Part shown: piece by piece, positions 1-9,522 of the stretch
How positions within the stretch are numbered: the stretch's first letter is position 1
Layout of the letters: the number at the start of each line of letters is the position of its first letter
Source: Rhizobium sp. Root708
GTDB taxonomy: Bacteria > Pseudomonadota > Alphaproteobacteria > Rhizobiales > Rhizobiaceae
Assembly (NCBI RefSeq): GCF_001429725.1
Contig: NZ_LMHV01000044.1
Span: 186,001-250,000, forward strand
Direction of reading: 5' to 3'
DNA length: 64,000 bases
The notes under the pieces: model-generated
What the model was told of the DNA's origin: nothing
Databases searched by the model: none
What the model saw: the letters and a program-made list of their open reading frames with translations, nothing else
Position numbers and translations under genes: made by a program

Positions 1-2
1 CA

Positions 3-2276
3 CGCCAGATCAACCGTATTCTCTCACGGCTGGGCAGTGGCTGGATGGTGCAGACCGAAGCCATCCGGATCCCAACGATAGACTATCCTTCCGACGAAAC
101 CTGTCACTTTCCAGATCCCGTCACGCGCGCGATCGATGACGAACGTCGCAAGCATTTCAGACAGGACCAGGGACATTTCGAAAGCAAGCATGCACTCGTG
201 CTTACCTATCGGCCAGCAGAAAAAAGGCGGTCGTCTCTGGTCAGGTACGTTTACGCAGATCCGGAAAGCCGCAAGACATCTTATGGCGACAGCGTTCTCT
301 ATGCCTTCAAAACCGTGATCCGCGAGATCGAACAATATCTCGCCAACACGATCTCGATCCAGCGAATGGTCACCCGATCCGTTCGCGACGGCGGAGGCGA
401 GACATCGACGCGCTACGACGAACTCCTGCAATTCGTCCGCTTCTGCGTCACCGGCGAAAGCCATCCGATCAAACTACCGGATATTCCATTCTACCTTGAC
501 TGGATCGCCACGGCTCAACTGGAGCATGGGTTGGCACCCAAAGTCGAGAGCCGTTCGCTTGGCGTCATCGCAATCGACGGCCTGCCCGCAGAAAGCTGGC
601 CGGGTATCCTGAACAGCCTCGACCAGATGCCGCTCAGCTACCGGTGGTCATCACGGTTCATCTTCCTCGATCCGGAGGATGCGCGACAAAGGCTTGAGCG
701 AACCCGGAAGAAATGGCTGCAGAAAGTCAGGCCGTTCCTCGACCAGATGTTACAGACCCAAAGCCGGTCCGTCGACCGGGACGCCATGTCGATGGTAGCC
801 GAGACGGAAGATGCGATAGCCGAGGCAGCATCGCAACTCGTGGCCTATGGATATTATACGCCCGTCATCGTCCTCTTTGACGACGATGCAACGGCACTGG
901 AAGAAAATACCGAAATCGTCCGCCGGCTGGTGCAGGCAGAGGGGTTTGGTGCCAGGATAGAAACGTTGAATGCGACCGATGCTTTCCTTGGGAGCCTTCC
1001 CGGCAACTGGTACTGCAATGTCCGCGAGCCACTGATCAATACCGCCAATCTCGCCGACCTTCTTCCACTCAATTCCGTCTGGTCGGGAAGTTCATTCGCT
1101 CCGTGTCCATTCTATCCGCCGGCGTCACCGCCACTGATGCAGGTCGCAACCGGCTCGACGCCCTTCCGGCTCAACCTTCACTCCGACGATGTAGGTCATA
1201 GCCTGATCTTTGGACCGACCGGATCTGGAAAGTCGACGCTTCTTGCATTGATAGCTGCACAGTTTCGGCGCTATGGGCGAGCTCAAATTTTCGCCTTCGA
1301 CAAGGGTAAATCGCTATTGCCGCTGACACTTGCCGCTGGCGGAAATCACCATGAGATTGGAGGCGACGCGACCGGCGGACAACCGGGTTTCTGCCCACTT
1401 TCGAATCTCGATCACGAGGGCGATCGCGCCTGGGCGTCCGAGTGGATCGAAATGCTGGTTTCCCTGCAGGGCTTGACGATTACCCCGGATCATCGCAACG
1501 CGATTTCCCGCCAGATTTCGTTGATGGCGACTGCCTCGGGACGATCTTTGTCGGATTTCGTCAGTGGCGTGCAGATGCGCGATATAAGGGACGCTCTTCG
1601 TCCCTATACCATCGACGGTCCGATGGGATACCTGCTCGACGCGGAAGTTGACGGTTTGTCGCTCGGTGCGTTTCAAACGTTCGAAGTCGAGCAACTGATG
1701 AACATGGGCGAGCGGACGCTGGTTCCGGTGCTCGCGTATTTGTTCCGCCGTATCGAGAAACGGCTGGACGGCTCGCCAAGTCTTATCCTGCTCGACGAGG
1801 CCTGGCTGATGCTCGGCCATCCGGTCTTCCGCGAGAAGATCCGCGCGTGGTTGAAGACACTCAGGAAGGCCAATTGCGCGGTGGTGATGGCCACGCAATC
1901 GCTATCGGATGCCGAACGCTCAGGCATCATCGATGTCCTGAAGGAATCTTGCCCGACCAAGATCTGTCTCCCGAATGGGGCTGCGCGCGAACCCGGAACT
2001 CGGGACTTCTACGAACGCATCGGCTTCAACAACCGCCAGATCGAGATCGTGGCAAATTCCGTCCCGAAGCGGGAATACTATGTCACCGCACCCGACGGTC
2101 GACGTCTGTTTGAGATGGCACTTGGCCCGCTCACGCTGAGTTTCGTCGGCGCATCCAGCAAGGACGACCTGAAGCGCATTGAAAGCCTGAAAGCGCTGCA
2201 CGGCGACAGCTGGCCAAGTCATTGGCTGGAAGAGAGAGGGGTTGCGGATGCAGGATCCATACTCAACAAAGACTAG
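3..2276 (+). CDS. trbE: TrbE, conjugative transfer ATPase (VirB4 family), 5' end missing
   Basis: This is the ATPase that powers assembly of the mating-pair type IV secretion channel at the inner membrane. The frame is open from the left edge, and the residues before the first ATG at 45 (RQINRILSRLGSGW) read as the usual TrbE/VirB4 N-terminal region, so the true start lies outside the window and 757 codons are seen. The Walker A motif GPTGSGKST is at about nt 1212-1238 and the Walker B segment LILLDEAW at about nt 1783-1806. The gene order E-J-L-F-G-H-I that follows is that of the trb operon of Ti and rhizobial plasmids, which argues for TrbE rather than VirB4. Its 3' end overlaps trbJ. The family call is firm. 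Confidence 0.93.
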   Translation, partial: RQINRILSRLGSGWMVQTEAIRIPTIDYPSDETCHFPDPVTRAIDDERRKHFRQDQGHFESKHALVLTYRPAEKRRSSLVRYVYADPESRKTSYGDSVLYAFKTVIREIEQYLANTISIQRMVTRSVRDGGGETSTRYDELLQFVRFCVTGESHPIKLPDIPFYLDWIATAQLEHGLAPKVESRSLGVIAIDGLPAESWPGILNSLDQMPLSYRWSSRFIFLDPEDARQRLERTRKKWLQKVRPFLDQMLQTQSRSVDRDAMSMVAETEDAIAEAASQLVAYGYYTPVIVLFDDDATALEENTEIVRRLVQAEGFGARIETLNATDAFLGSLPGNWYCNVREPLINTANLADLLPLNSVWSGSSFAPCPFYPPASPPLMQVATGSTPFRLNLHSDDVGHSLIFGPTGSGKSTLLALIAAQFRRYGRAQIFAFDKGKSLLPLTLAAGGNHHEIGGDATGGQPGFCPLSNLDHEGDRAWASEWIEMLVSLQGLTITPDHRNAISRQISLMATASGRSLSDFVSGVQMRDIRDALRPYTIDGPMGYLLDAEVDGLSLGAFQTFEVEQLMNMGERTLVPVLAYLFRRIEKRLDGSPSLILLDEAWLMLGHPVFREKIRAWLKTLRKANCAVVMATQSLSDAERSGIIDVLKESCPTKICLPNGAAREPGTRDFYERIGFNNRQIEIVANSVPKREYYVTAPDGRRLFEMALGPLTLSFVGASSKDDLKRIESLKALHGDSWPSHWLEERGVADAGSILNKD

Positions 2277-3042
2277 AGTGATCCTCGCCATGGCGCTTGC
2301 GATCGCAATTGCTTTCGAGCCGGGTTCGACCGAAGCCGGCGCTGCCACGGGTGCGGCAACCGAATGGACGCAGCTCGCCAACAATGCGCAGCTCGTCGAT
2401 CTCCTGAAAAGCTCAGGCCTACAGGTCGACAATCAGCTCACCCAGATCACCCAGCTCTCAGAGCAGATCTCCAATCAGCTGGAGATCTACGAGAACATGC
2501 TGCAGAACACCGCAAAGCTTCCCAACCAGATTTGGGGAGACGTTGAAGGCGATCTCTCCAGGCTCCGTGACATCGTTGAGCAGGGCCAGGGCATCGCGTT
2601 TTCGATGGGCAATGGCGACGATATTCTTAGGCAGCGGTTCAGAAGCTACGCCGAGTTGAAGACGGACACTGAAAGCTTCTCGTCGACATATCAATCATGG
2701 TCGGACACCAACCGCGACACGATTGGCGGCACGCTTAAAGCAGCAGCACTGACAGCAGAAACCTTCGACACTGAAGAAGGGACAATGGATGCGCTTCGAT
2801 CGATGTCTGAGACGGCAGACGGACAGATGAAGGCACTGCAGGTCGGACACCAGCTCGCGGCTGAGCAAGTCGCACAGATGCAGAAGCTGCGCGGTCTCGT
2901 TTCGCAGCAGATGACGATGATGGGAACCTGGCTGCAGTCGGAACAGACCGCACGGGATCTCGCTCAAAAGCGCCGCGAGGAATTCTTCCATTTCACGGCG
3001 CCGCCGACGTCCGGTGGTGAGAAAATGAAGATCGAGTGGTGA
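2248..3042 (+). CDS. trbJ: TrbJ, conjugal transfer periplasmic protein (VirB5-like)
   Basis: A 264-residue protein with an N-terminal signal peptide (hydrophobic run ILAMALAIAIAF) and a long helical, glutamine-rich body, typical of TrbJ, a minor pilus or mating-pair component in the periplasm. ATG 2248 was chosen because a purine-rich stretch (GAGAGGGG) lies just upstream; an in-frame TTG at 2242 is possible. The gene overlaps the end of trbE by 29 bases and its TGA overlaps the ATG of trbL (TGATG), so translation is probably coupled. In pTiC58 the small entry-exclusion gene trbK sits between trbJ and trbL; here there is no room for it. Confidence 0.9.
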   Translation: MQDPYSTKTRVILAMALAIAIAFEPGSTEAGAATGAATEWTQLANNAQLVDLLKSSGLQVDNQLTQITQLSEQISNQLEIYENMLQNTAKLPNQIWGDVEGDLSRLRDIVEQGQGIAFSMGNGDDILRQRFRSYAELKTDTESFSSTYQSWSDTNRDTIGGTLKAAALTAETFDTEEGTMDALRSMSETADGQMKALQVGHQLAAEQVAQMQKLRGLVSQQMTMMGTWLQSEQTARDLAQKRREEFFHFTAPPTSGGEKMKIEW

Positions 3043-4229
3043 TGGAGATGAGCACAGCAAGCCATCGATCTCTCGTCGCAATTGTCCTGCTCGCACTCCT
3101 GTTCGTCGGATCCCATTCCGCGCTAGCCCAGGAGGGCTCGGTACTGACATCCATCCAGAATCAGATGACGGTAGCCGCAAAGGGGTGGGAAACGACGGTC
3201 ATGGACGCGGCGACGTCTGTCTTCTGGATCCTGGCCGCGATCGAGATCGCAATCGCCGCGGTCTGGCTGGCACTTCAGGCGGCTTCACTCGACAGCTGGT
3301 TTTCCGAGCTGGTCCGGCGGATCATGTTTGTCGGCTTCTTTGCATTCGTCCTCGAGCAGGGACCGACCTTTGCAAGAGCAATCGTCGATAGTCTCTTCCA
3401 GATCGCGGCGGGCAACGGTACCGCATCACCGGCTGACGTCTTCAACGCCGGCATTGCCGTTGCGACCAAGATGTCCGAGAAAATCCAGTTCGGCCTGTTC
3501 GAGGACAATACGCTTGCGATATCGGCCGCGTTCGCGATGGTCGTAACCGTGATCGCGTTCTCGCTGGTCGCCGCGATCTTCGTTTCCGTCATGGTCGAGA
3601 TGTACATCGGCCTGCTCGCCGGAATGATCATGCTTGGCCTTGGAGGTTCTTCCTTCACAAAGGATTTTGCTGTCCGCTACCTCGTTTACGCCTTCTCCGT
3701 CGGCATGAAGCTCATGGCGCTGGTGATGATCTCGCGTATCGGCTCCGAAGTCCTTATCGGACTCGCCAATCAGACAGACATCGGCGACGAGTTTCAGACC
3801 GCACTTGCGATCGCCGGAATAGCGGTCGTCGTCTTTGTCATCGCCATGTACGTCCCGAGCATCATTCAAGGTGTCGTGCAGGGAGCCTCGGTATCGTCCG
3901 GCATGGAAACCATTCGGCATGGTGGTCAGGCAGCCTCTTTCTTCGCCGGCGCGGGCTTCCTCGCAGCCGGTTCAGGCAGCGCCGGACTTGCGGCGGCGCG
4001 GTCAGCGCATGCCGCGGGTTCCTCAGCGACAGGAGCGGCGATCCGAGGGGTCGGCGCTGGCATCGGAGCCGGTATCAAGGCTGCGGGCGCGGCAGCGAAG
4101 GAGAAAGCGATAGGCTCACCTGGCGCCTATGCGGGCTCGTTGTTTGGATTGGCGAACGCAAAACTTGAACAGGAACAAAACGGCTTCAAGACGAACGTGC
4201 CGACCCCGGAACGCGACGACAAAGCCTGA
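3042..4229 (+). CDS. trbL: TrbL, polytopic inner-membrane conjugation protein (VirB6-like)
   Basis: A 395-residue protein with a signal peptide (cleavage likely after SHSALA), then several strongly hydrophobic segments up to about residue 270. The C-terminal tail is alanine/glycine-rich and low in complexity (residues about 290-370), as is usual for TrbL. It forms the inner-membrane pore part of the mating-pair secretion system. ATG 3042 overlaps the trbJ stop; in-frame GTG codons at 3036 and 3039 are less likely. trbF follows after 28 bases. Confidence 0.9.
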   Translation: MEMSTASHRSLVAIVLLALLFVGSHSALAQEGSVLTSIQNQMTVAAKGWETTVMDAATSVFWILAAIEIAIAAVWLALQAASLDSWFSELVRRIMFVGFFAFVLEQGPTFARAIVDSLFQIAAGNGTASPADVFNAGIAVATKMSEKIQFGLFEDNTLAISAAFAMVVTVIAFSLVAAIFVSVMVEMYIGLLAGMIMLGLGGSSFTKDFAVRYLVYAFSVGMKLMALVMISRIGSEVLIGLANQTDIGDEFQTALAIAGIAVVVFVIAMYVPSIIQGVVQGASVSSGMETIRHGGQAASFFAGAGFLAAGSGSAGLAAARSAHAAGSSATGAAIRGVGAGIGAGIKAAGAAAKEKAIGSPGAYAGSLFGLANAKLEQEQNGFKTNVPTPERDDKA

Positions 4230-4257
4230 ACCGCGACCCGCGTAAGAGGAAACACCG

Positions 4258-4914
4258 ATGAAAAACGTCCCTGAGAACCCCTATCTGGCCGCCCGCCAGG
4301 AGTGGACCGAGCGCTACGGATCCTATGTGAAAGCAGCAGCGGCCTGGCGCCTTGTGGGTATCCTCAGCCTTTCCATTGCCCTCATCGGGTTTGGCTACGC
4401 CCTTTATATCAGCACGCAAGTCAAGCTCGTCCCCTACATCGTCGAGGTCGATCGATTGGGGACAGCTGTCATGTCAGGGTTTCCCGAGCAGATCGAATAT
4501 GCCGACGTGCGCGTCGTACGGGCAACGCTCGGCAATTTCGTCGCAAGCTTCCGCTCGATCACACCGGACGCCGTCGTCCAGAAGCAATACATCGACCGGA
4601 CATATGCGCTCCTGCGCATGCCGGATCCGGCGACGGAGAAAATCAATGCTTGGTTCAGGAGCAGTTCGCCATTCGAAAAGGCAAGACTCGCAACCGTCTC
4701 CGTGGAGGTGAACAATGTCGTCGCGTTGTCGAACCATTCCTACCAGGTTGATTGGACGGAGTACGAGCGCGACAGGAAAGGCAAGGAAACAGCGACGAGA
4801 CGCTTCCGCGGCATCGCCACGGTTTCCCTGACGACACCGCAGGACGAAGCAACCATCCGGCTCAATCCGATTGGACTCTACGTCAGGGATTTCGACTGGA
4901 CCGCGCAACTCTAG
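4258..4914 (+). CDS. trbF: TrbF, mating-pair formation protein (VirB8-like)
   Basis: A 218-residue bitopic protein with a cytoplasmic N-terminus ([10 protein letters not shown], a hallmark of TrbF), one membrane segment at about residues 37-60, and a periplasmic VirB8-fold domain that starts with the segment [10 protein letters not shown]. It links the inner-membrane complex to the core channel. A purine-rich site (AAGAGGAAA) precedes the ATG. Part of the trb operon, with trbG starting about 20 bases downstream. Confidence 0.92.
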   Translation: MKNVPENPYLAARQEWTERYGSYVKAAAAWRLVGILSLSIALIGFGYALYISTQVKLVPYIVEVDRLGTAVMSGFPEQIEYADVRVVRATLGNFVASFRSITPDAVVQKQYIDRTYALLRMPDPATEKINAWFRSSSPFEKARLATVSVEVNNVVALSNHSYQVDWTEYERDRKGKETATRRFRGIATVSLTTPQDEATIRLNPIGLYVRDFDWTAQL

Positions 4915-4933
4915 GGCTGGAGACCCATTCGTG

Positions 4934-5740
4934 ATGAAACAATTTTACTCGACCGCCGCCTTCGCGACGGCACTCACCTTCGCAGGTCTTGCGTTCGGGC
5001 AGACATTGTCCAGCAACGAGATGCGCGGCGCCGACCTCTCGGAGAAATGGCGCATGTCGCCTGGTCTCGTCACCAACGGCAGCGACGGCAAGGTGGTGTT
5101 CCTCTTCGGCGAAACCCAACCTTCGGTCGTCTGCTCGCCCTTGCAGGTGTGCGATATCGAACTCCAGGGTGGGGAAATCGTTCGCGACGTGCTCGTCGGC
5201 GATACGGTTCGCTGGAAGGTCGAACCCGCAACATCGGGCGCGACAGCGGGCCAGGCGATCCATCTCGTCGTCAAGCCTGCGGAGACTGGCCTGTCTACCT
5301 CCATGGTCGTCACGACGTCGCGCCGCACCTATCACATTCAACTCAAGTCTCATCAGAGCCAGTACATGGCACGTGTCGGCTTCTCGTATCCCGAGGACGT
5401 ATCGACGAAGCTGGCAGACATGAATGCGCGCCTCGAAGCGGGTGGCGTCTCTGGTCCTGCCCCGGAGAAACTATCTTTTTCCTACAGCATGCGCGGCAGC
5501 GCGCCATGGAAACCCAAACGGGTCTATTCCGACGGATCAAAAACCTACATCCAGTTTCCAAAGTCGGTTTCGAGCCAGGACGCACCTGTTCTTTTCGTCA
5601 TCAGCGAAGGGAAGAACAGGATCGTCAACTACCGCATGAAAAGCGACGTGATGATCGTCGACTACGCGCTCGACACCGCCGTTCTGATCTCGGGAGCGGG
5701 GTGGCATCAGCAAAAGGTGACGATCCGGAGGGGAGGCTAA
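4934..5740 (+). CDS. trbG: TrbG, conjugal transfer outer-core protein (VirB9-like)
   Basis: A 268-residue protein with a signal peptide ([22 protein letters not shown]) and the VirB9/TrbG/CagX fold. The C-terminal segment [22 protein letters not shown] is typical of the family. It forms the periplasmic/outer-membrane core ring with TrbH and TrbI. A GGAG box lies upstream of both GTG 4931 and ATG 4934; the ATG is preferred but the GTG is possible. Only three bases separate it from trbH. Confidence 0.92.
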   Translation: MKQFYSTAAFATALTFAGLAFGQTLSSNEMRGADLSEKWRMSPGLVTNGSDGKVVFLFGETQPSVVCSPLQVCDIELQGGEIVRDVLVGDTVRWKVEPATSGATAGQAIHLVVKPAETGLSTSMVVTTSRRTYHIQLKSHQSQYMARVGFSYPEDVSTKLADMNARLEAGGVSGPAPEKLSFSYSMRGSAPWKPKRVYSDGSKTYIQFPKSVSSQDAPVLFVISEGKNRIVNYRMKSDVMIVDYALDTAVLISGAGWHQQKVTIRRGG

Positions 5741-5743
5741 GAC

Positions 5744-6181
5744 ATGCGTACACCCGTCCTCCTTGGTTTGACAACCATTGTCCTCTCGGGATGCCAGACA
5801 CCTGATGCGGCTTTGACGACAAACGCGACCGCGGCAAGTCTCTCCGCTCCGGCGGCGGGCGCGATCGCCGGCGACATGGCGGCCCGGCTCGCGGAACAGG
5901 CGGACCCAATGACTGTCAGAACAATCACGATGAAGAACGACAGATCGTCCTATGCGGTTTCGCTCGAGGCTGCCTTGAAAGGCTGGGGTTACACTGTCGT
6001 TGCGGATGGGGTGGCGGTTAATGGGGCGAAGCCGACGGTGCTTGCCTGGTCGGTGGGAGACATCGATGGTCAGGTATTCGCACAGCTATCGACACCGACG
6101 ACTGCTCTTGGCCGCGCGTACACGCCAACTGCCAGTGGCGCGGATCCGGTCAGCCCGCTTTCAGTATTGAAAAGCGATTGA
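5744..6181 (+). CDS. trbH: TrbH, conjugal transfer lipoprotein
   Basis: A 145-residue lipoprotein. The lipobox VLSGC places the lipidated cysteine at residue 17. The position between trbG and trbI and the size match TrbH, which stabilises the outer-membrane core in the way VirB7 does. A strong ribosome site (GGGGAGG) lies in the last codons of trbG. The body has low sequence conservation, so the call rests on lipobox, length and context. Confidence 0.85.
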   Translation: MRTPVLLGLTTIVLSGCQTPDAALTTNATAASLSAPAAGAIAGDMAARLAEQADPMTVRTITMKNDRSSYAVSLEAALKGWGYTVVADGVAVNGAKPTVLAWSVGDIDGQVFAQLSTPTTALGRAYTPTASGADPVSPLSVLKSD

Positions 6182-6191
6182 GGAGACGACC

Positions 6192-7472
6192 ATGGTGCAA
6201 TCCTTGCAACTCGGCCCGCCGGCCTCGTCACAGGCAAGCATGCGCAGGCTCAATCGGTTGCCGATCGCGTTTGTGATTGGCGTCGTCGTGGTGTTCCTCG
6301 GCGTCGTCATAGTGGGTCTCTCGTGGCGCGGGCTGTCGTTTCATCACGGCGACGATCTCAACGGCATTTCCGACGCATCCGCAAGGAGCTTCGGCGATCA
6401 GCTTAAACGCGGTGTTTCAGACGGGATCATCGGCGAGCCACCCGATCGCGAGACCGTCCCTGCGCCAACAATCGCCGCTCCGAAGATTGAAAAACCGGTT
6501 GCGGTTCGCGACGCAGGACCGCTCAGTCCCGAACCAAGGGAGAGCAGATTCGAGACAGAAGCGGATTGGGAGGCGCGGCTCAGACGAGAGCAGAAGGAGC
6601 AGTATCTGCGCGAAAACCAGCGTCAGCGCATGGCGCGCCTACAAGCAAGGTCCACGGCGCTCGATTCACCGCTCAAGGTGGATATTTCGGAGATCGGTAA
6701 GCAGGCGGAAGCTCCGCTTGCCGGCCCGAGCTCGACCGGTTCCGCACCCGACCTTTACATGGCAGCGATGAAAGCTGGCGTCCTGTCGCAGGCCACCGAT
6801 CCAACCGGACAGGTATCGAAGGAGGACTTCTTCAATCAGGACATCAGGGATCTCGGATACCTTCCGAACCAGGTCGTGCCACCACTATCGCAAAACGAGC
6901 TCAAGCGAGGATCCGTGATCCCGGCTACCTTGATCACCGGGATCAACTCCGATCTCCCCGGCCGGATCACCGCCCAAGTCAGCCAGAACGTCTACGACAG
7001 CGCAACCGGCCACCGCTTGCTGATCCCGCAAGGCGCCAAACTCTTCGGCCGCTACGATTCCAAGCTGTCCTTTGGCCAGGAGCGGGTGCTCGTCGTATGG
7101 ACCGACCTGATCTTTCCTAATGGGTCGACCCTCCAGATTGGAGGAATGGCCGGCACGGATGCAGAAGGTTATGGCGGGTTTCGAGACAAGGTGGATCGTC
7201 ATCTTTGGCGCACCTTTGGTTCGGCGGCCCTTGTTGCACTCATCGGCACTGGGATCGACATGGCGATCCCGGAGAGTTCGACCTTGGCGACGCAGGATAC
7301 TGCCTCGGACGCGGCGCGGCGAAATTTCGCGGAGAGTTTCGGGCGGGTCACGGAGCAGACGATTTCGAAAAATCTCAACACCCAACCGACGATCCGGGTA
7401 CAACCCGGATACCGGTTCAACGTGCTGGTCGACCAGGACATCGCATTTCCTTCGATATACCCTAAAAGTTGA
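6192..7472 (+). CDS. trbI: TrbI, conjugation channel scaffold (VirB10-like)
   Basis: A 426-residue bitopic protein with a cytoplasmic N-terminus, one membrane helix at about residues 24-43, a charged proline-rich periplasmic linker (about 60-170), then a VirB10/TrbI beta-barrel domain. The barrel is marked by the segment RLLIPQGAKLFGRYDS and the closing RPGYRFNVLVDQDI-type motif (here VQPGYRFNVLVDQDI). It spans both membranes and passes the ATPase signal to the channel. It is the last gene of the trb operon, which matches the Ti-plasmid order in which traR follows. Confidence 0.93.
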   Translation: MVQSLQLGPPASSQASMRRLNRLPIAFVIGVVVVFLGVVIVGLSWRGLSFHHGDDLNGISDASARSFGDQLKRGVSDGIIGEPPDRETVPAPTIAAPKIEKPVAVRDAGPLSPEPRESRFETEADWEARLRREQKEQYLRENQRQRMARLQARSTALDSPLKVDISEIGKQAEAPLAGPSSTGSAPDLYMAAMKAGVLSQATDPTGQVSKEDFFNQDIRDLGYLPNQVVPPLSQNELKRGSVIPATLITGINSDLPGRITAQVSQNVYDSATGHRLLIPQGAKLFGRYDSKLSFGQERVLVVWTDLIFPNGSTLQIGGMAGTDAEGYGGFRDKVDRHLWRTFGSAALVALIGTGIDMAIPESSTLATQDTASDAARRNFAESFGRVTEQTISKNLNTQPTIRVQPGYRFNVLVDQDIAFPSIYPKS

Positions 7473-7864
7473 AGGGAAAATGAACGGGCTTGTCTCTGGA
7501 CTGACCACCGATAGCCTTATTCCTTGCCGCGAATCATCGGAGCGCGGCGGATGGACACGCCATACTGCGCAGGGGATCCAGTAAGTTTTGATGGTCATTG
7601 CGACAGTTTTGTTGCACTACTGCAACGATACAGGAAATGATGAAAACACAACTTCCGTTTGATCGCTACAAGACCTGTACGCATCCGCAGACGCTCCCTA
7701 AATACAACCTGAGGCCGCACTTAAAGGCGGCGGGGAACAGTGGCCCAGCTTGAAAAAATCGCAGCGCCGACATTCGTGAATGCCGCAGACGCCCGCCGTG
7801 GGTAAATCTGCACGGAAGCCAGACAAGGACAAGTAGACGGGCCACACCACATCAGGAGGGACTC
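7473..7864. other. Intergenic region between trbI and traR
   Basis: A 392-base stretch with no supported gene. It should carry the traR promoter. A single half-site resembling part of a Ti-type tra box (ATCTGCAC, within 7804-7813) is seen but the second arm is not, so no operator is claimed. No clear terminator for the trb operon was found. Confidence 0.5.
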
Positions 7865-8569
7865 GTGAAAGGAAGCCTTATTACACTTCTCGAAATGATC
7901 GAAGCAGCCCGCAATGAACGCATGATCAAATGCGTCCTGAAGAACTTTGCCAACGACCATGGGTTCGAGCGCTTTGCCTATCTGCGTGCCATCGGAAAAG
8001 ACGTGAAGACGGTCAACAATTATCCTGCGTCCTGGCAGAGTGTTTACATCGACGGTCACTATTCGATCATCGACCCGGTCGTGACAGAGGCTGGCCGGCG
8101 GGAAACGGTCTTTTCATGGACTGCCGACAACTGGCCGGCACATGGATTTTCCGCCGCACGACGCTTCCGTGACGAGGCAATTGACCACGGCATTCGTTCC
8201 GGCGTGACAATTCCGGCAGTGGGCACGTTTGGTGCAAGACTGATGCTGACATTCGCCTCCTCGAGGGACAGCGCCAATGTTGCCGCTCTATTTACCCCGC
8301 AAGATGCAATCCAGGCGCTTCTCGCGATACACTACCGTCTCGGGAGTTTGCCCGCCAGGGCGGCGCCGAAACACAAGCGCCATTTATCGCCGCGTGAATC
8401 GATCTGTATCAGATGGATCGCCGAGGGCATGTGGTGTCACGAGATTGCCGATCTCACGCACATCAATCCACGGACAGTACAGCATCACCTCGACAGCGCA
8501 CGAAAGAAGCTTGAAGCAAGGACGCTTCCGCAACTTGTCTCGATCGCAAAAGACGAGGGCTTGCTCTAG
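7865..8569 (+). CDS. traR: TraR-type LuxR quorum-sensing activator of conjugation
   Basis: A 234-residue regulator, the same length as TraR of Ti plasmids. The N-terminal autoinducer domain keeps Trp57, Tyr61, Asp70 and Trp85 at the numbering used in TraR for contacts to N-acyl-homoserine lactone. The C-terminal LuxR helix-turn-helix runs from about residue 168 (LSPRESICIRWIAEG) to the end. The start is GTG, chosen because AGGAGGG precedes it by five bases. By family knowledge it would activate tra/trb transcription when signal accumulates. No traM antiactivator gene lies beside it in this window, and traI, if present, would be upstream of the left edge. Confidence 0.88.
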   Translation: MKGSLITLLEMIEAARNERMIKCVLKNFANDHGFERFAYLRAIGKDVKTVNNYPASWQSVYIDGHYSIIDPVVTEAGRRETVFSWTADNWPAHGFSAARRFRDEAIDHGIRSGVTIPAVGTFGARLMLTFASSRDSANVAALFTPQDAIQALLAIHYRLGSLPARAAPKHKRHLSPRESICIRWIAEGMWCHEIADLTHINPRTVQHHLDSARKKLEARTLPQLVSIAKDEGLL

Positions 8570-8612
8570 GCAGAGGCGACCAACCACCCTTGACCAGGTC
8601 GTTTGAAATAGG

Positions 8613-8632
8613 AGCCCCGCGGTTGCGGGGCT
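8613..8632. terminator. Intrinsic terminator-like hairpin between convergent genes
   Basis: A perfect 8-bp stem (AGCCCCGC / GCGGGGCT) with a 4-base loop lies 43 bases after the traR stop and just before the end of the convergent outer-membrane gene. There is no strong T-run on either side, so termination efficiency is uncertain. Confidence 0.55.
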
Positions 8633-8656
8633 GTCGGAATCAATGAGACACTGGTT

Positions 8657-9261
8657 TCAGAACTTCACGCCGAGCCCGAACTTGACCACGTTCTGCTCGA
8701 AGTCGACGTCAACACCCAGGACGTCCTTGCTGCCAAAATCATTGTAGCGGTATTCGCCACGAAGAAAGACATTGTCCGTCAGCAAATAGTCGATGCCTGC
8801 CCGACCGTATAACCGTTGAACGTCTTGCCTTCCTCGTCGCCGCCCGGAAGATGGACGAAACCACGCGTGGCCGTCCATCCAGCGGCACCGTAGATCAGGG
8901 CGCTGTCGAAGGCGTAACCCACACGTGCGCGAACGGCCCCCGCCACGTCCGTGCCGACATTGGCAGCCGAAAAACCCTTATCGTTCCAATTGTATTCGAG
9001 ATTACCTTCGACACCGAGGACGACATTGTCGAACTGGAAATTGTAGCCGAGGAAGCCGCCGACCAACCCGCCGTTAAAGTCTTCAGACGCCGTCGCGCCG
9101 GTTCCCGACGCGAAGTCACCGTTCAGCGAGGAAGCACCCCCATCGACGCCGAGATAGGGACCGGACCAGGTAAATGCTGGAGTGGCAGTTTCAGTGAGAA
9201 CCGCAGAATAGGAAGCTGTAGCTTCCAGCACCACGAAAACCGTGACAACGAACGTCTTCAT
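8657..9261 (-). pseudogene. Omp25/Omp31-like outer-membrane porin, frameshifted
   Basis: The gene reads as a small outer-membrane beta-barrel of the Omp25/Omp31/RopB type common in Rhizobiales. It has a signal peptide (start ATG 9261, with AGGTG upstream), the segment WSGPYLGVDGG, the internal strand VRARVGYAFDSALIYGAAG and a C-terminal strand ending VKFGLGVKF with the terminal Phe. The frame breaks near 8797-8806: the first frame ends in ASTIC, while the next frame continues with AGIDYLLTDNVFLRGEY. Restoring one G would give a continuous protein of about 201 residues. It is either inactivated or affected by a sequencing error. Confidence 0.8.
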
Positions 9262-9522
9262 CGCACACCTCGCACAAACCGAACTAGCGCCAGTTAAAGT
9301 ATATTCAACCTTATCACTGAAGCGTGGACGCAACAGGAAACAGAGTTGATCTCGATTCACCCGGTCGTCCAAAAATGCGGACATTGGACGGTGAGGGCCC
9401 TGTTGCTCGCTCAGTCGTGAGAGTAGCAGGACGTCGACGAGGGTCAATTCCACCTTTCAGGGATAGCCTTGCGATTGCCCGAAGCTCCCCGTGCAAGCGA
9501 TCGCACGCAGCGGCTCAAATTC

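Noticed and set aside
3-7472. Reading the first genes as a virB-type effector secretion system
   Set aside because: The order E-J-L-F-G-H-I, the [10 protein letters not shown] start of TrbF and the adjacent traR match the trb conjugation operon.
7804-7813. A tra-box half-site before traR
   Set aside because: Only one arm (ATCTGCAC) is present; the inverted arm is missing.
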